Positions 47,766 to 57,222 of a stretch of 64,000 bases of DNA are shown piece after piece. The notes below the pieces were generated by a model, which searched no databases, was not told where the DNA came from, and saw nothing but the letters and a program-made list of their open reading frames with translations. Numbering within the stretch: the stretch's first letter is position 1; every line of letters starts with the position of its first letter. Made by a program: the position numbers and the translations under genes. Source of the stretch: an uncultured Clostridia bacterium (GTDB lineage: Bacteria > Bacillota > Clostridia > TANB77 > CAG-508); NCBI GenBank assembly GCA_948891265.1, contig CAQUBD010000004.1:1-64000 (forward strand), read 5' to 3'.

Positions 47766-49407
47766 ACACCCTCCTGTTTGTGATAGTTTGTGGGTACATG
47801 AATTTCAAGTGCAATGCTAGCCCCCCATTTTCGTACAGCTCTTGATACATTTCATTGTTTAAGTTATATTCTTGTTTGATATCTTGAGTTATTTCGTGTT
47901 GGTCAAATACTACGATTTTATCAAATAATCTTGATAATTCTTCTTTTGTTAAACCATTATTTTTTATATCATCTATTGCTTTAAATATCAAATCTTCTTT
48001 GTCTTCTAGCTTATTTAGAGTATTAAATTTGCTTTCCGTTTCTTGCAATTTTTCTTTTTCCTTTTTTATTTTCTTTTCTAATTCCTGCTTTTTATCTTTG
48101 TATATGAACTCTGGAATTAAGTCATTTAACTTATCTTCATAAACTTGTTTAAATTGTTTTTCCAATTTTTCTAAAACTTGTTTTGATTTATTCACTTGTT
48201 TTTCTAGTATTACTTTGTTAGTACTAATTGATTTTACATTATCCATAACAAAGTTTTTAAATTCTGGGTTACTTACTAAATTGTCTATGTAAGCATTTAC
48301 GATCTGGTCTAGGTATTCAATTCGTATTCTGTGTGGTTTACACCCATAATCTGGCCTTATCTCTTTTATGCTTCCTTCGTTACTGTATTTTTTACACAAA
48401 TAACTATCTGGTCTTTTCCTTGTTCCAGTACTTCCTTTTCTTTTATACATGGCTGTTCCACATCTTCCACAATATAAAAGTCCTGAATACAAGTTATTTT
48501 CTACATCTACAAATTTAAAGCCATTATTATATTGATCACTTTCTTTTTTTCTTTTCTTCCTAATTTTTTGTACTTTTTCAAATAACTCGTTTTCAATAAT
48601 TGGTTCGTGATGATTTTCTATTATAGTCCATTCTTCTTGTGGCTTTACCATTGTTTTTTTAGATTTAAAACTTATCTTTTCTGTTCGCCCACCTACATAA
48701 TCGCCAATATATCTTCTATCGTCTAAAATTCTCACAATGTGTTGTGCTTTCCAATTTGCTGTTTGTTTTGCATTTATAAAATTTCTACTTTGAGATGGTG
48801 TTAGTATTCCTTTTTTATTTAAGTGTGTTGCTATCTTTTGATATCCCCAGCTTTTAGAATATAACTCAAAAATTTCTTTTACTACTAGTGCTGTTTCCTC
48901 ATTAATAACTAGATTTTTTCCATCTTTGTTATATCCATAAATTGCTTTTACTAATAAGTCACCTTCTTCTATCTTATGTCTTAAATTTCTTCTTATATTT
49001 TTGCTATCATCTCTTGCTCTTCTTTCATTAAACCATGCATATAAACCAAACATTTCCTCATTATATTGCTCATCTTCAAATATGATTTCTACACCCTGTT
49101 CTTCTAGATATTCTACAAATTCTAATGCTTCTCTCTGATTTCTTCCAAGTCTTGCAGAGTTCTTAAAAACAATTACATCTATTTGCTTTTTTTGAGCTCT
49201 TTCTCTTATATCATCAAATCTACTAAAGTCAGTTCCACTTTTGTCATCGTCCATTATAATATCTACTATATTTGTATATCCATGACTTTTACAGTATTTT
49301 ACTAGCAAATCTCTTTGTGTTTCTATTCTCTCATAGTTTTCGCCATAGTCATCTCTACTTTCTCTGCAATAAATTACTACTCTTTTTTCCTCATTAGACT
49401 TTTTCAT
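47764..49407 (-). CDS. Large serine recombinase
   Basis: A 547-residue site-specific recombinase. The resolvase domain has the catalytic Ser in VVIYCRESRDDYGEN and ARLGRNQREALEFVEYLE. The recombinase domain (residues ~155-270) contains YGYNKDGKN and ILDDRRYIGDYVGG. A zinc-ribbon (LLYCGRCGTAMYKRK ... YLCKKY) and a coiled coil (~390-480) follow. Its TGA stop codon lies within the left attachment core, so its 3' end is formed at the element boundary. GCGGAGGTAATCT precedes the start. Confidence 0.93.
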   Translation of the reverse strand: MKKSNEEKRVVIYCRESRDDYGENYERIETQRDLLVKYCKSHGYTNIVDIIMDDDKSGTDFSRFDDIRERAQKKQIDVIVFKNSARLGRNQREALEFVEYLEEQGVEIIFEDEQYNEEMFGLYAWFNERRARDDSKNIRRNLRHKIEEGDLLVKAIYGYNKDGKNLVINEETALVVKEIFELYSKSWGYQKIATHLNKKGILTPSQSRNFINAKQTANWKAQHIVRILDDRRYIGDYVGGRTEKISFKSKKTMVKPQEEWTIIENHHEPIIENELFEKVQKIRKKRKKESDQYNNGFKFVDVENNLYSGLLYCGRCGTAMYKRKGSTGTRKRPDSYLCKKYSNEGSIKEIRPDYGCKPHRIRIEYLDQIVNAYIDNLVSNPEFKNFVMDNVKSISTNKVILEKQVNKSKQVLEKLEKQFKQVYEDKLNDLIPEFIYKDKKQELEKKIKKEKEKLQETESKFNTLNKLEDKEDLIFKAIDDIKNNGLTKEELSRLFDKIVVFDQHEITQDIKQEYNLNNEMYQELYENGGLALHLKFMYPQTITNRRV

Positions 49408-49481
49408 AGATTACCTCCGCTTCATAATGTATCAATAACATTAGTTTTATATTATTGTCTTATTGTAGTTATTATATGTTA

Positions 49482-49530
49482 AAAGTTCTAAAATTTTAAG
49501 AATATTCTTGAAATTTTAGAACTTTTTCTT
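49482..49530 (-). terminator. Terminator after the nuclease gene
   Basis: AAAGTTCTAAAATTT and AAATTTTAGAACTTT arms pair around a short AT loop, followed by T-rich sequence. Confidence 0.75.
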
Positions 49531-49535
49531 TTAAA

Positions 49536-50363
49536 CTACTTTCTTTTTTTCCTATTATGTGCTATATTAAATATGCTAATAATTAATATAATTGAAATGC
49601 CTATCATTGCATATAACAAATTATTATTTTCTATTATTTTACTTTCGTTTTCACTATTTTGTAGATCCTTCGTTTCTTCACTCCAAATCCCGAGTTTATT
49701 ATTTTTTGCAGTTTCTTCACTTTCTTGTAACATTCCAGCATATTTATAATTATTCTGTAACATATAAGTTTCGGCTAATCCATTTTCAACTAATAAATTT
49801 TGTAATAATTCATCATCTATCCATATCCAAGCTAAATATCTATCATATTTATCTTTTTCATCTGCTGAACTATCAAACTCCAATTCAATTTTAGTAGCAT
49901 TTTTTAGTTTTTCTTTTGTAAAATCACTTGCTTCTTTTCCCCATTCTTCTTCGCCAATTTCTGGATGTACAGTTTCTTTTGTATTTATTCCTAAAAATCT
50001 AACAGTTATTTGTGCTCCATTCATTTTAAATTTTGCAGTATCTCCATCTACAGTTTCTACTAATTCTACTTCAATTCTATTTGCGCCTTCATCATAATCG
50101 TTTTCTATTTTATTAAAATTTTCATCATAATATACGGCTGGCATAACAATTACCCATTTTTTATTTTCTTCATCCCATTTTACTTGATGATAATGGATTA
50201 CTCCATTTTCTTTGTGATAACCATAATATTTTCCATTATATTCAGTTATATTTTTTGAATCTTTGTCTTTCCAACCTGTAATATTTCCACCATGTGCAAA
50301 ACTCACATTGCTTACACATATTAACATCACTATACTTATTATTATATTTCTTACTTTTTTCAT
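49536..50363 (-). CDS. Secreted or anchored thermonuclease-like protein
   Basis: A 275-residue protein. It has a signal peptide (NIIISIVMLICVSNVSFA), a YHRH-type segment (GKYYGYHKENGVIHYHQVKW) and a staphylococcal nuclease domain at residues ~95-225: VELVETVDGDTAKF, VRFLGINTKETVHPE, YDRYLAWIWIDDELLQ. A C-terminal transmembrane helix (LLYAMIGISIILIISIFNIA) and a Lys/Arg tail follow, so it is probably held at the cell surface. It would cut nucleic acids outside the cell. The start at 50363 follows GGTGATAATA. Confidence 0.87.
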   Translation of the reverse strand: MKKVRNIIISIVMLICVSNVSFAHGGNITGWKDKDSKNITEYNGKYYGYHKENGVIHYHQVKWDEENKKWVIVMPAVYYDENFNKIENDYDEGANRIEVELVETVDGDTAKFKMNGAQITVRFLGINTKETVHPEIGEEEWGKEASDFTKEKLKNATKIELEFDSSADEKDKYDRYLAWIWIDDELLQNLLVENGLAETYMLQNNYKYAGMLQESEETAKNNKLGIWSEETKDLQNSENESKIIENNNLLYAMIGISIILIISIFNIAHNRKKRK

Positions 50364-50513
50364 TATTATCACCAAACAAACGGACTAACAAATTCTAAAA
50401 AGCAAAGCTTTTAAGTATTTGTAACGTTCGCATAATTTATTTGTACGGAAATTGCACTCTTCGAGTTGCACTTTCCTACAACTAAAAAAATTATACCATA
50501 AGGAGGAATTATT

Positions 50514-51083
50514 TTGAACGATTTTTTAAGCTTTTCATTAAATAGCTTAAATTTATTACATAATAAAATTCATGATAATATCAACGGCAGTTTAGTTGAT
50601 AACTTTATTCATGAATTGAAAAGCTATTTAGAATTACAATCAAATGATAAAATATTAGAAAATTTACCTGATAGTACAAATCTGCATTTTGCAAAATTTG
50701 AGGGAAATTTCGCTGTTTGCTTTGATTACTCTTCTAAAACTATATATAATATTCCTAAATCCTACTTAAAAGGAACAACTCCCGAAGTTGGAGAAGCTAT
50801 AAAAAAAGTTTCTTCAAAAGATTTTCGTGTAGATACTACAGGAATTTCAGCAAATGCAAATGATATTGACAAACTTTTAAGTGAATGCAGTTATTCTACT
50901 CTTTCTTCAAAAATAAGTATATTACCAGAATATTATAAGATTTCTGATATTAGTGTGGATTTTGCTGTTTGCAAGAATCTAACTACTAACAAGCCAGAAA
51001 ATATCCCCATAGATGACATTCCCAAAGATGCCAAAAATGGCGATACTTTAGTTTATAAAAATGGTAAGTTTATTATAAAATAA
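50514..51083 (+). CDS. Hypothetical protein of the murA element
   Basis: A 189-residue soluble protein, the only rightward gene of the element. GGAGGAATTATTTT precedes a TTG start (reading LNDFLSFSLNSLNLL). The C-terminus DDIPKDAKNGDTLVYKNGKF looks like a small beta-barrel segment seen in DUF3006-like proteins, which often accompany secreted nucleases. No catalytic motif is seen. Opposite orientation to the nuclease and its own terminator make it an independent unit. Confidence 0.55.
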   Translation: MNDFLSFSLNSLNLLHNKIHDNINGSLVDNFIHELKSYLELQSNDKILENLPDSTNLHFAKFEGNFAVCFDYSSKTIYNIPKSYLKGTTPEVGEAIKKVSSKDFRVDTTGISANANDIDKLLSECSYSTLSSKISILPEYYKISDISVDFAVCKNLTTNKPENIPIDDIPKDAKNGDTLVYKNGKFIIK

Positions 51084-51094
51084 TTACTTTGACT

Positions 51095-51121
51095 TTCAAC
51101 ACATTACAAATTGTAATGTGT
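51095..51121. terminator. Bidirectional terminator
   Basis: AACACATTACAA and TTGTAATGTGTT form a perfect stem between two converging genes. Confidence 0.8.
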
Positions 51122-51124
51122 TAG

Positions 51125-52120
51125 TTAATTATTTTTATTATTATCTTTTAACATTTTTACCATTCTATCAAAATCACTTTCTAATTGTTTCATTTCTCTA
51201 TCTCTATATATTTCAAATTCTTTTTCTGCTTTTTCTATTGCTTCTTGATGAGATATTCTTCCTTTTCCTTCAAGAAGTTTTCTTTTATTTTGTACAATTT
51301 GATTGTCTAATTCATCTATCCAATCATTCATTGTCATTGCTCGTTGTTCTAATGCTTGAAATTCTGCATAATCTAAAAATTGTGAAACCAGCAAACTCAA
51401 TCTTTGTAATTCAATTTCTGAAAGATAGTTTTTAGCAATTTTCACATCATCAACTGTTACATAATCTCCTTTAAAATTAGTCATTTCCACAAAAGGCTTT
51501 TTATTGTCCACTCTATCATATATCAATTCCGCTGCAGTATGTTCATGAACTGCGAAATGAAGTTTGTTTTGTACTGTTGCAAAAAATTTTTTAGTCAAAT
51601 CAGAACGTGGATCATAATCTATTGAAGTTGCATATATATCTGTAACTTGCTGATAAAAATTTCTTTCCGAAGAACGAATATCTCTAATTCTTTGTAATAA
51701 TTCTCTGAAATATCTATTTCCACCTTGTTTTAATCTTTCATCATCCATTGTAAAACCTTTTTGCATATATTCGTGTAATCTTTGAGTTGCCCATATTCTA
51801 AATCTTGTTGCAACTTGTGATTGTACTCTATATCCTAATGCAATTATCATATCTAAATTATAATGATCAATATTTCTCTTAACCTGCCTATTTCCTTCAC
51901 TTTGAACTAATAAGAATTTCTTATTAGTTGAATCATTAGTTAATTCACCATCTTTATAAATATGATTTATATGCATTGAAATATTTTCTTGTGTAGTTTT
52001 ATATATTTCAGCAATTTAATTTTGTGTTAACCATATATCTTCATCATTAAATTTTACAGAAATTTTAGTAACACCATCTTCATCTTGATAAATTATTATA
52101 TTATTTTCATTTTTTTGCAT
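51125..52120 (-). pseudogene. RhuM-family protein with an in-frame stop
   Basis: The frame starts MQKNENNIIIYQDEDGVTKI and reads EDIWLTQN, TAA (52016-52018), then IAEIYKTTQENISMHINHIY and NIDHYNLDMIIALGYRVQSQ, AGTRFRIWATQRLHEYM-type RhuM sequence to the end. CAA-ATT is expected in place of TAA-ATT, so a single C-to-T change made the stop. RhuM-like proteins are common on mobile islands and their role is unclear. The gene is probably dead unless the stop is read through. Confidence 0.8.
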
Positions 52121-52325
52121 TTTTATTTCTCCATTCATTATAAAATATTCTTTTGTAATCATTTTGCAGGTGTTGGCAAAATGATAATTTTTATATAATG
52201 TATTCAACTGTTCGGATTTTCCGAACAACTGAATTTTCTTTAAATTTGTACTATTTCATTTAATATATTAGTTATATCATAAGCCCAAAAATATTTCAAC
52301 ACTTCTGCGAAATTTTGTTTTGTTT

Positions 52326-52499
52326 TTATCTGTATTTTTCTTTTATTCTATCAGAAATAATATCAGTGAATATCTGTTTATAATCCTCATCTTCGCCAAC
52401 ATTTGACTTAGGACATATAAAAACTGCAAATGGTAATTTATCTTTTGCTTTTTTATTTATATTTGTGTCTTTATTGTTCCTTTTTTCCAGAGTATCCAC
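52326..52499 (-). CDS. Short gene remnant
   Basis: A 57-codon frame that could begin at a GTG after a GGTAG sequence and includes KAKDKLPFAVFICPKSNVGE. The composition looks protein-coding, but the frame is too short to assign and is probably the tail of a lost gene. Confidence 0.3.
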   Translation of the reverse strand: MDTLEKRNNKDTNINKKAKDKLPFAVFICPKSNVGEDEDYKQIFTDIISDRIKEKYR

Positions 52500-52747
52500 C
52501 TACCTTTTCATTTTTAATTATATTGTTATATTGTTTGTACTTATTACTAAAAACCTATAAAAAACTGTAAGTGGTAACTTAAATACTCATATAAGATTTG
52601 GTCTCATTCCTCCTTCAGAGAATAGCCTCTTTACATCTTGTTAGCCAGACAGAAATTTCATTAAAAGAAAATAAATTTAAAGAATCGTCTGAATTCGTGC
52701 ACCAATTTTACACATGTAAAATTGTGTGAAATTTATTTATAGTATAG

Positions 52748-52795
52748 GAAAAATGAAACTTCTAGTCGTATTCACAACCAGAAGTTTCATTTTCA
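52748..52795 (-). terminator. Terminator after the 81-residue gene
   Basis: AATGAAACTTCT and AGAAGTTTCATT form a long stem around a CGTATTCAC-type loop with flanking T/A runs. Confidence 0.8.
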
Positions 52796-52796
52796 A

Positions 52797-53042
52797 TTAC
52801 TGCTCATCACTGAGCTTTGAAGGCATTTTCACAACGCGTTTGGCATTTCCATCAACAATAATACGATGCATTTTCCAGCCGATTTCTTCAACGTGACTAC
52901 GCATCTGGCTCCAAGCGGTATCGGAGATAGTTCTGTATTCATAATAGCCCAGACCTTTTTTGAGCAAATCTTGTCTCATCTTATCTGCTTCATTGACGTC
53001 AGGTGAAGAGTCATGCTTTACTATCAAAATTCTTGTATCCAT
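52797..53042 (-). CDS. 81-residue protein of foreign composition
   Basis: MDTRILIVKHDSSPDVNEAD begins an 81-residue soluble protein of unknown family, ending near the right element boundary. It uses codons such as CTG, GCG, ACG and CGC far more than its neighbours and is visibly richer in G+C. It is probably a recent acquisition from a less AT-rich donor, carried at the end of the murA element. Confidence 0.55.
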   Translation of the reverse strand: MDTRILIVKHDSSPDVNEADKMRQDLLKKGLGYYEYRTISDTAWSQMRSHVEEIGWKMHRIIVDGNAKRVVKMPSKLSDEQ

Positions 53043-53076
53043 TCATTTATCTTAAACTTGTCCGATGTATCCACCA

Positions 53077-53430
53077 AATATCGCAATCCCCTGGATGCGT
53101 GAACATTGCTTTTTTATATTTTCCAACTAACGCTCCTGCTAATATTACAGATGAACGCATTTTATGCATCAATTCTGATGAAATTTCATATTTTGTTATA
53201 TTTGATGTATCTATTATTACTTTTCCATTTTTCTTTTCTATTTTTGCACCTATTTCTTCTAAAATTTTAAACATTAATTGTGTATCTCTTATATTTGGTA
53301 CATTATATAATGTACTTTTTCCAGCATTCAATATTGTTGCTGCAATTATTGGAAGTGAGGAATTCTTTGAGCCTGATATCTTTACTGTTCCTTCTAATCT
53401 ATTTCCTCCTTCTATTATGTACTTTAACAT
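53077..53430 (-). pseudogene. murA: murA, 5' part, separated by insertion
   Basis: The frame reads MLKYIIEGGNRLEGTVKISG, SKNSSLPIIAATILNAGK and ELMHKMRSSVILAGALVGKY, then MFTHPGDCDI, with the catalytic Cys of MurA in the last segment, before element sequence (W-W-I-H-R-T-S-L-R, stop at 53047) takes over. The insertion thus lies two residues after the catalytic Cys. The start at 53430 follows AAAGGTGGAAGAGAG. The truncated product cannot be active. Confidence 0.92.
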
Positions 53431-53500
53431 CTCTCTTCCACCTTTCACTTTTATTTTGCTATATATTATGTTTTCTTTACGTAAAAAGTGAATTCTTATT

Positions 53501-54163
53501 TTATTTTTTAAACATTTTTATTCTATTTTTAATTTTCTCAACAACTTCATCTATTGTCAAGTCTGTTGAATCAATAATAATTGCATCTTCTGCCTTTTTT
53601 AAAGCTCCTACTTTTTTGTGCATATCATTATAATCTCTCATCTTTACATTTTCTAATACTTCTTCATATGTCATATCTATACCATTTTGCATATTTTCGG
53701 CATATCTTCTTTGAGCTCTTACTTCTTCACTTGCATCTAAATAGATTTTTATATCTGCATTTGGAAATACTACTGTACCAATATCTCTACCTTCAACTAT
53801 TACATTTTTACCTTTTGCTAAATTTCTTTGAACTTGTACCATTTTTTCTCTTACAGCAATTATTGATGAAACTTGAGATACCACTGCAGTTACTTCTTTT
53901 GTTCTTATTTTATCTGTAACATTTTCTCCATTTAATATAACAATATCTTTATCTATTGTATTATTTATTTTGATGTCTATATTATTTGCTATTTCAATTA
54001 TATTTCTTTCATCATCTAATTTTAATCCTTTTCTTAAAACTTCTAGTGCTACACATCTATATGTTATTCCTGTATCTAGATTTAGAAAACCCAATTCTTT
54101 CTCTATCATTTTTGTAACTGTACCTTTTCCACTTCCAGCTGGTCCATCAACTGCTACTATCAT
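53501..54163 (-). CDS. cmk: Cytidylate kinase
   Basis: A 220-residue kinase phosphorylating CMP and dCMP. IVAVDGPAGSGKGTVTKMIE is the P-loop, LDTGITYRCVALEVLR the substrate region, NVIVEGRDIGTVVFPNADIK the conserved core, and IYLDASEEVRAQRRYAE the lid. The start at 54163 follows AGGAGGAGTACAA. It lies directly upstream of murA. Confidence 0.96.
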   Translation of the reverse strand: MIVAVDGPAGSGKGTVTKMIEKELGFLNLDTGITYRCVALEVLRKGLKLDDERNIIEIANNIDIKINNTIDKDIVILNGENVTDKIRTKEVTAVVSQVSSIIAVREKMVQVQRNLAKGKNVIVEGRDIGTVVFPNADIKIYLDASEEVRAQRRYAENMQNGIDMTYEEVLENVKMRDYNDMHKKVGALKKAEDAIIIDSTDLTIDEVVEKIKNRIKMFKK

Positions 54164-54359
54164 TTGTACTCCTCCTAACATTTTTTATTAATTATATCAA
54201 AGCACATTTTTTTGTCAATTAAAAAATATGTCCTCGACTAAAAATTTTTTTCTGCAAATCTTTACAAATTTCTACAACTAATATACAATAACATTGAATT
54301 AATAAATATCAAAAAAATGGAAATACTATAAAGAGGAAAATTTTTTTGGAGGAAAACAA

Positions 54360-56750
54360 ATGAAGAAAAGAAATGAGTTAAATTTTAAAGATCTAAAAAT
54401 GACATGTGATACAAATATATTTAACTTTGAAACAACAAAGGAAGTAGAAGATATCACAACAGGAATTGGACAAGAAAGAGGAATAAAAGCATTAGAATTT
54501 GGATTACAAGTAGATGTAAAAGGATATAATCTATATCTTGAAGGTCCTAGTGGTGTAGGAAAAACAATGTATACAAAAAATTACTTAGATAAAATTTCTA
54601 AAAAGCAGAAAACACCTTCAGATTGGTGCTATATTTATAATTTTGATAATCCCAATGAACCTATTGCTGTTTCTTTACCTGCAGGTCAAGGTAAAGAATT
54701 TAAAGATTCAATGGATGGATTCATTTTAGAAGTAAAAAAAGATATCAAAAAGACTTTTAATGCTGATGATTTCGAAAAAGAAAAAGCTTTAATAAAACAA
54801 GAATTTGAAGAAAAACGTTCATATTTACTAGAAAAATTAAATGAAGATGCCTCAAAATATAATTTTCAGGTAAAGTCTTCTCAAAATGGTATTTATATGA
54901 TGCCAATAGTTGAAGGTAAAGCAATAGATGAAGAAGAATTTGATAAATTGGATTCTAATATAAAACAAGAATATGAGGAAAAATCTGTTATTGTTCAAAA
55001 TCAAATAATGGAAGTTATTGAACAAATAAAAACTATTGAAAGACAATCTGATAAAAAGATTTCTGAATGGCAATCAAATATTGCATTACTTACTATAAAT
55101 GTACACATTAATTACTTAAAATCTAAATTCAAAAGAAATAAGAAAATAACAAAATTCTTAAATGATGTTAAGCAAAACATATTAAAAAATGTTTCATATT
55201 TTGTTGATGAGGATAAAGAAAAAGAGAAACAACAACAAGTAAATCCCGCTAATAGAAAACAAGATCCTTCATTAAATTATAGAGTTAACTTATTTGTTGA
55301 CAATTCTAATCGTGAAGGTGCTCCTGTTATAATGGACTCAAATTATTCATATCACAATATATTTGGTTCTCTTGAATATGAAAATTATTATGGTTCTTTG
55401 AAAACAGATCATACTATGTTAAAGTCTGGTCTGTTACAGCAAGCAAATGGAGGATATATTATTTTTCAAGCAAAAGATTTATTACAGAATAATATGTGTT
55501 ATGAAGCTTTAAAAAAGGCTTTAAGAGTAAAAGAACTAAGTATAGAAAATGCTGCTGAACAACGTGCATCAATGGTTATGGTTTCTCTAAAGCCTGAGCC
55601 TATTCCTATTGATTTAAAAGTCATTTTAATTGGTAATAGTTCTATTTATCAAACACTTTTAGCTATGGACTCAGACTTTAGAAAATTATTTAAAATAAAA
55701 GTAGAATTTGAAGATGATGCTCCATTTAATAAAGAAAATGCAAATAAATTAGCTTCAATTATACATGGGTTCTGTGAATCAGAGGAACTTCCTCATTTAG
55801 ATAAAGCTGCAATGTCAAGACTTATTGAATACGCTTCTAAATTAGCTGGAAGTCACAAAAAGTTGTCAACTAGATTCAATGATTTAATACAAATTACTGG
55901 TGAAGCTGCTACTTGGGCTAAAATTTCGAAGTCAAAAGTTGTAACTAAGGAATTTGTTGATAAAGCTCTAGCTGAAAGAATTGAAAGAGTAAAAAAATTT
56001 GATTCTAAATATATGGAAATGATACGAGATAATTCATTACTTATTGATACATCTGGATATGAAGTTGGCACTTTAAACGGTCTAACTGTTATGACAATTG
56101 GAGATTATTCTTTTGGTAAACCTGCAAAAATAACAGTTAATACTTATACTGGCAAAAATGGAATTGTTAATATAGAAAGAGAAGTCGAACTTTCTGGTTC
56201 TACACATTCAAAAGGTGTATTAATATTAACTGGATATTTAGGCGAAATGTTTGCACAAGATATCCCACTATCTTTAACTGCTAGTATTTGTTTTGAACAA
56301 TTATATAATGGTGTTGATGGCGATAGTGCATCAAGTACAGAGCTTTATGGTTTACTTTCTAGTCTTTCTGGAATACCTATAAATCAGGCAATAGCTGTTA
56401 CTGGTTCTGTTAACCAAAAGGGCCAGATCCAACCTATTGGAGGTGTTAATGAAAAAATTGAAGGTTATTTTCAAATTTGTAAAATGCGTGGATTAGATGG
56501 TTCACATGGTGTTATGATACCTGTTCAAAATATTGATAATTTACAATTATCAGATGAAATTGTTGATTCTGTTAAAAATGGTTTATTCCATATTTATGCA
56601 ATTTCTACAATTGAAGAAGGTATTGAAGTTTTAACTGGTGTTCCTGCAGGAAAGAAAGATAAAAGTGGTCATTTCCCAGCTGGTACTGTTAATTATCTAG
56701 TTTATGAAAAACTTAAAAAATATGCAAAAGTTAGTGAAAAAACTTTATAA
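54360..56750 (+). CDS. Lon-family ATP-dependent protease
   Basis: A 796-residue AAA+ protease of the LonB/LonC-like Bacillota family. The ATPase part has Walker A (LEGPSGVGKTMYTKNYL, residue ~60), a long helical insert (~115-290) and the second-half motifs of an AAA_32 ATPase. The C-terminal S16 protease (residues ~560-790) contains the catalytic Ser in DGDSASSTELYGLLSSLSG and Lys in GGVNEKIEGYFQICK. There is no Lon N-terminal substrate domain. TTGGAGGAAAACAA precedes the ATG. It probably degrades damaged or regulatory proteins. Confidence 0.9.
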   Translation: MKKRNELNFKDLKMTCDTNIFNFETTKEVEDITTGIGQERGIKALEFGLQVDVKGYNLYLEGPSGVGKTMYTKNYLDKISKKQKTPSDWCYIYNFDNPNEPIAVSLPAGQGKEFKDSMDGFILEVKKDIKKTFNADDFEKEKALIKQEFEEKRSYLLEKLNEDASKYNFQVKSSQNGIYMMPIVEGKAIDEEEFDKLDSNIKQEYEEKSVIVQNQIMEVIEQIKTIERQSDKKISEWQSNIALLTINVHINYLKSKFKRNKKITKFLNDVKQNILKNVSYFVDEDKEKEKQQQVNPANRKQDPSLNYRVNLFVDNSNREGAPVIMDSNYSYHNIFGSLEYENYYGSLKTDHTMLKSGLLQQANGGYIIFQAKDLLQNNMCYEALKKALRVKELSIENAAEQRASMVMVSLKPEPIPIDLKVILIGNSSIYQTLLAMDSDFRKLFKIKVEFEDDAPFNKENANKLASIIHGFCESEELPHLDKAAMSRLIEYASKLAGSHKKLSTRFNDLIQITGEAATWAKISKSKVVTKEFVDKALAERIERVKKFDSKYMEMIRDNSLLIDTSGYEVGTLNGLTVMTIGDYSFGKPAKITVNTYTGKNGIVNIEREVELSGSTHSKGVLILTGYLGEMFAQDIPLSLTASICFEQLYNGVDGDSASSTELYGLLSSLSGIPINQAIAVTGSVNQKGQIQPIGGVNEKIEGYFQICKMRGLDGSHGVMIPVQNIDNLQLSDEIVDSVKNGLFHIYAISTIEEGIEVLTGVPAGKKDKSGHFPAGTVNYLVYEKLKKYAKVSEKTL

Positions 56751-56751
56751 A

Positions 56752-56790
56752 AATAAGATGTTCCAAATCTCTGGAACATCTTATTTTTAT
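56752..56790 (+). terminator. Terminator of the Lon-family gene
   Basis: AAAATAAGATGTTCC and GGAACATCTTATTTTT form a perfect hairpin just after the stop codon. Confidence 0.85.
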
Positions 56791-56811
56791 ATATTTAAAT
56801 TAATATATTTT

Positions 56812-57207
56812 CTAAAATATATTCTTTAAATTTAATTGTGTCTTATTCTTAATATGCTCAAGAATAAAAATGCTTCTATCTATAGATGGAAGTGCCTCAG
56901 AAGATTCCTCTTTTTGTATATATCCTCGTAACCCTGTTAGTTCTGTTTCTACTTTTTCTAATTCATCATGTTCTATATAATATGCTAATTTTTCATATTT
57001 CAAATCCCATTTTTCATGAATTTGATCTATTTTTTCTTTAGCTATTTTAAAATCTATTTCACTTTCGTCTTTTATTAATTCACTTCTTAACTCTTCTAAA
57101 CTTTTTGAAGTATTTTCTACTGATTGTGTAGTATAATTTTCTGTAAAGATATTACCTACACAAATAAGAACTACAATAAATGTAGATATTACTAATTCTT
57201 TTATCAT
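56812..57207 (-). CDS. DUF4363 protein
   Basis: A 131-residue protein with an N-terminal membrane anchor (ELVISTFIVVLICVGNIF) and an extracytoplasmic helical DUF4363 domain (EKWDLKYEKLAYYIEHDELE). It overlaps the region directly behind the DUF421 gene. In spore-formers DUF421 and DUF4363 proteins are commonly encoded together; a membrane complex is likely, but the function is not known. The start at 57207 follows GGAGGATAAA. Confidence 0.8.
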   Translation of the reverse strand: MIKELVISTFIVVLICVGNIFTENYTTQSVENTSKSLEELRSELIKDESEIDFKIAKEKIDQIHEKWDLKYEKLAYYIEHDELEKVETELTGLRGYIQKEESSEALPSIDRSIFILEHIKNKTQLNLKNIF

Positions 57208-57222
57208 TTTATCCTCCACATA

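Larger units (their letters stand above)
47760..53082. mobile_element. Serine-recombinase element inserted in murA
   Basis: A 5.3 kb insertion bounded by the shared core AATATC (47760-47765 and 53077-53082; GATATT on the murA strand). It encodes a large serine recombinase at one end, a secreted nuclease, a hypothetical protein, a broken RhuM-like gene, a short remnant and an 81-residue protein. There are no conjugation or phage genes. The recombinase is expected to excise it and restore murA. Confidence 0.88.

Noticed and set aside
53047..53076. In-frame CGG in the tail of the truncated murA frame (53059-53061)
   Set aside because: This is chance translation of element sequence after the insertion point, not a natural coding sequence, so it counts neither for nor against the pattern.
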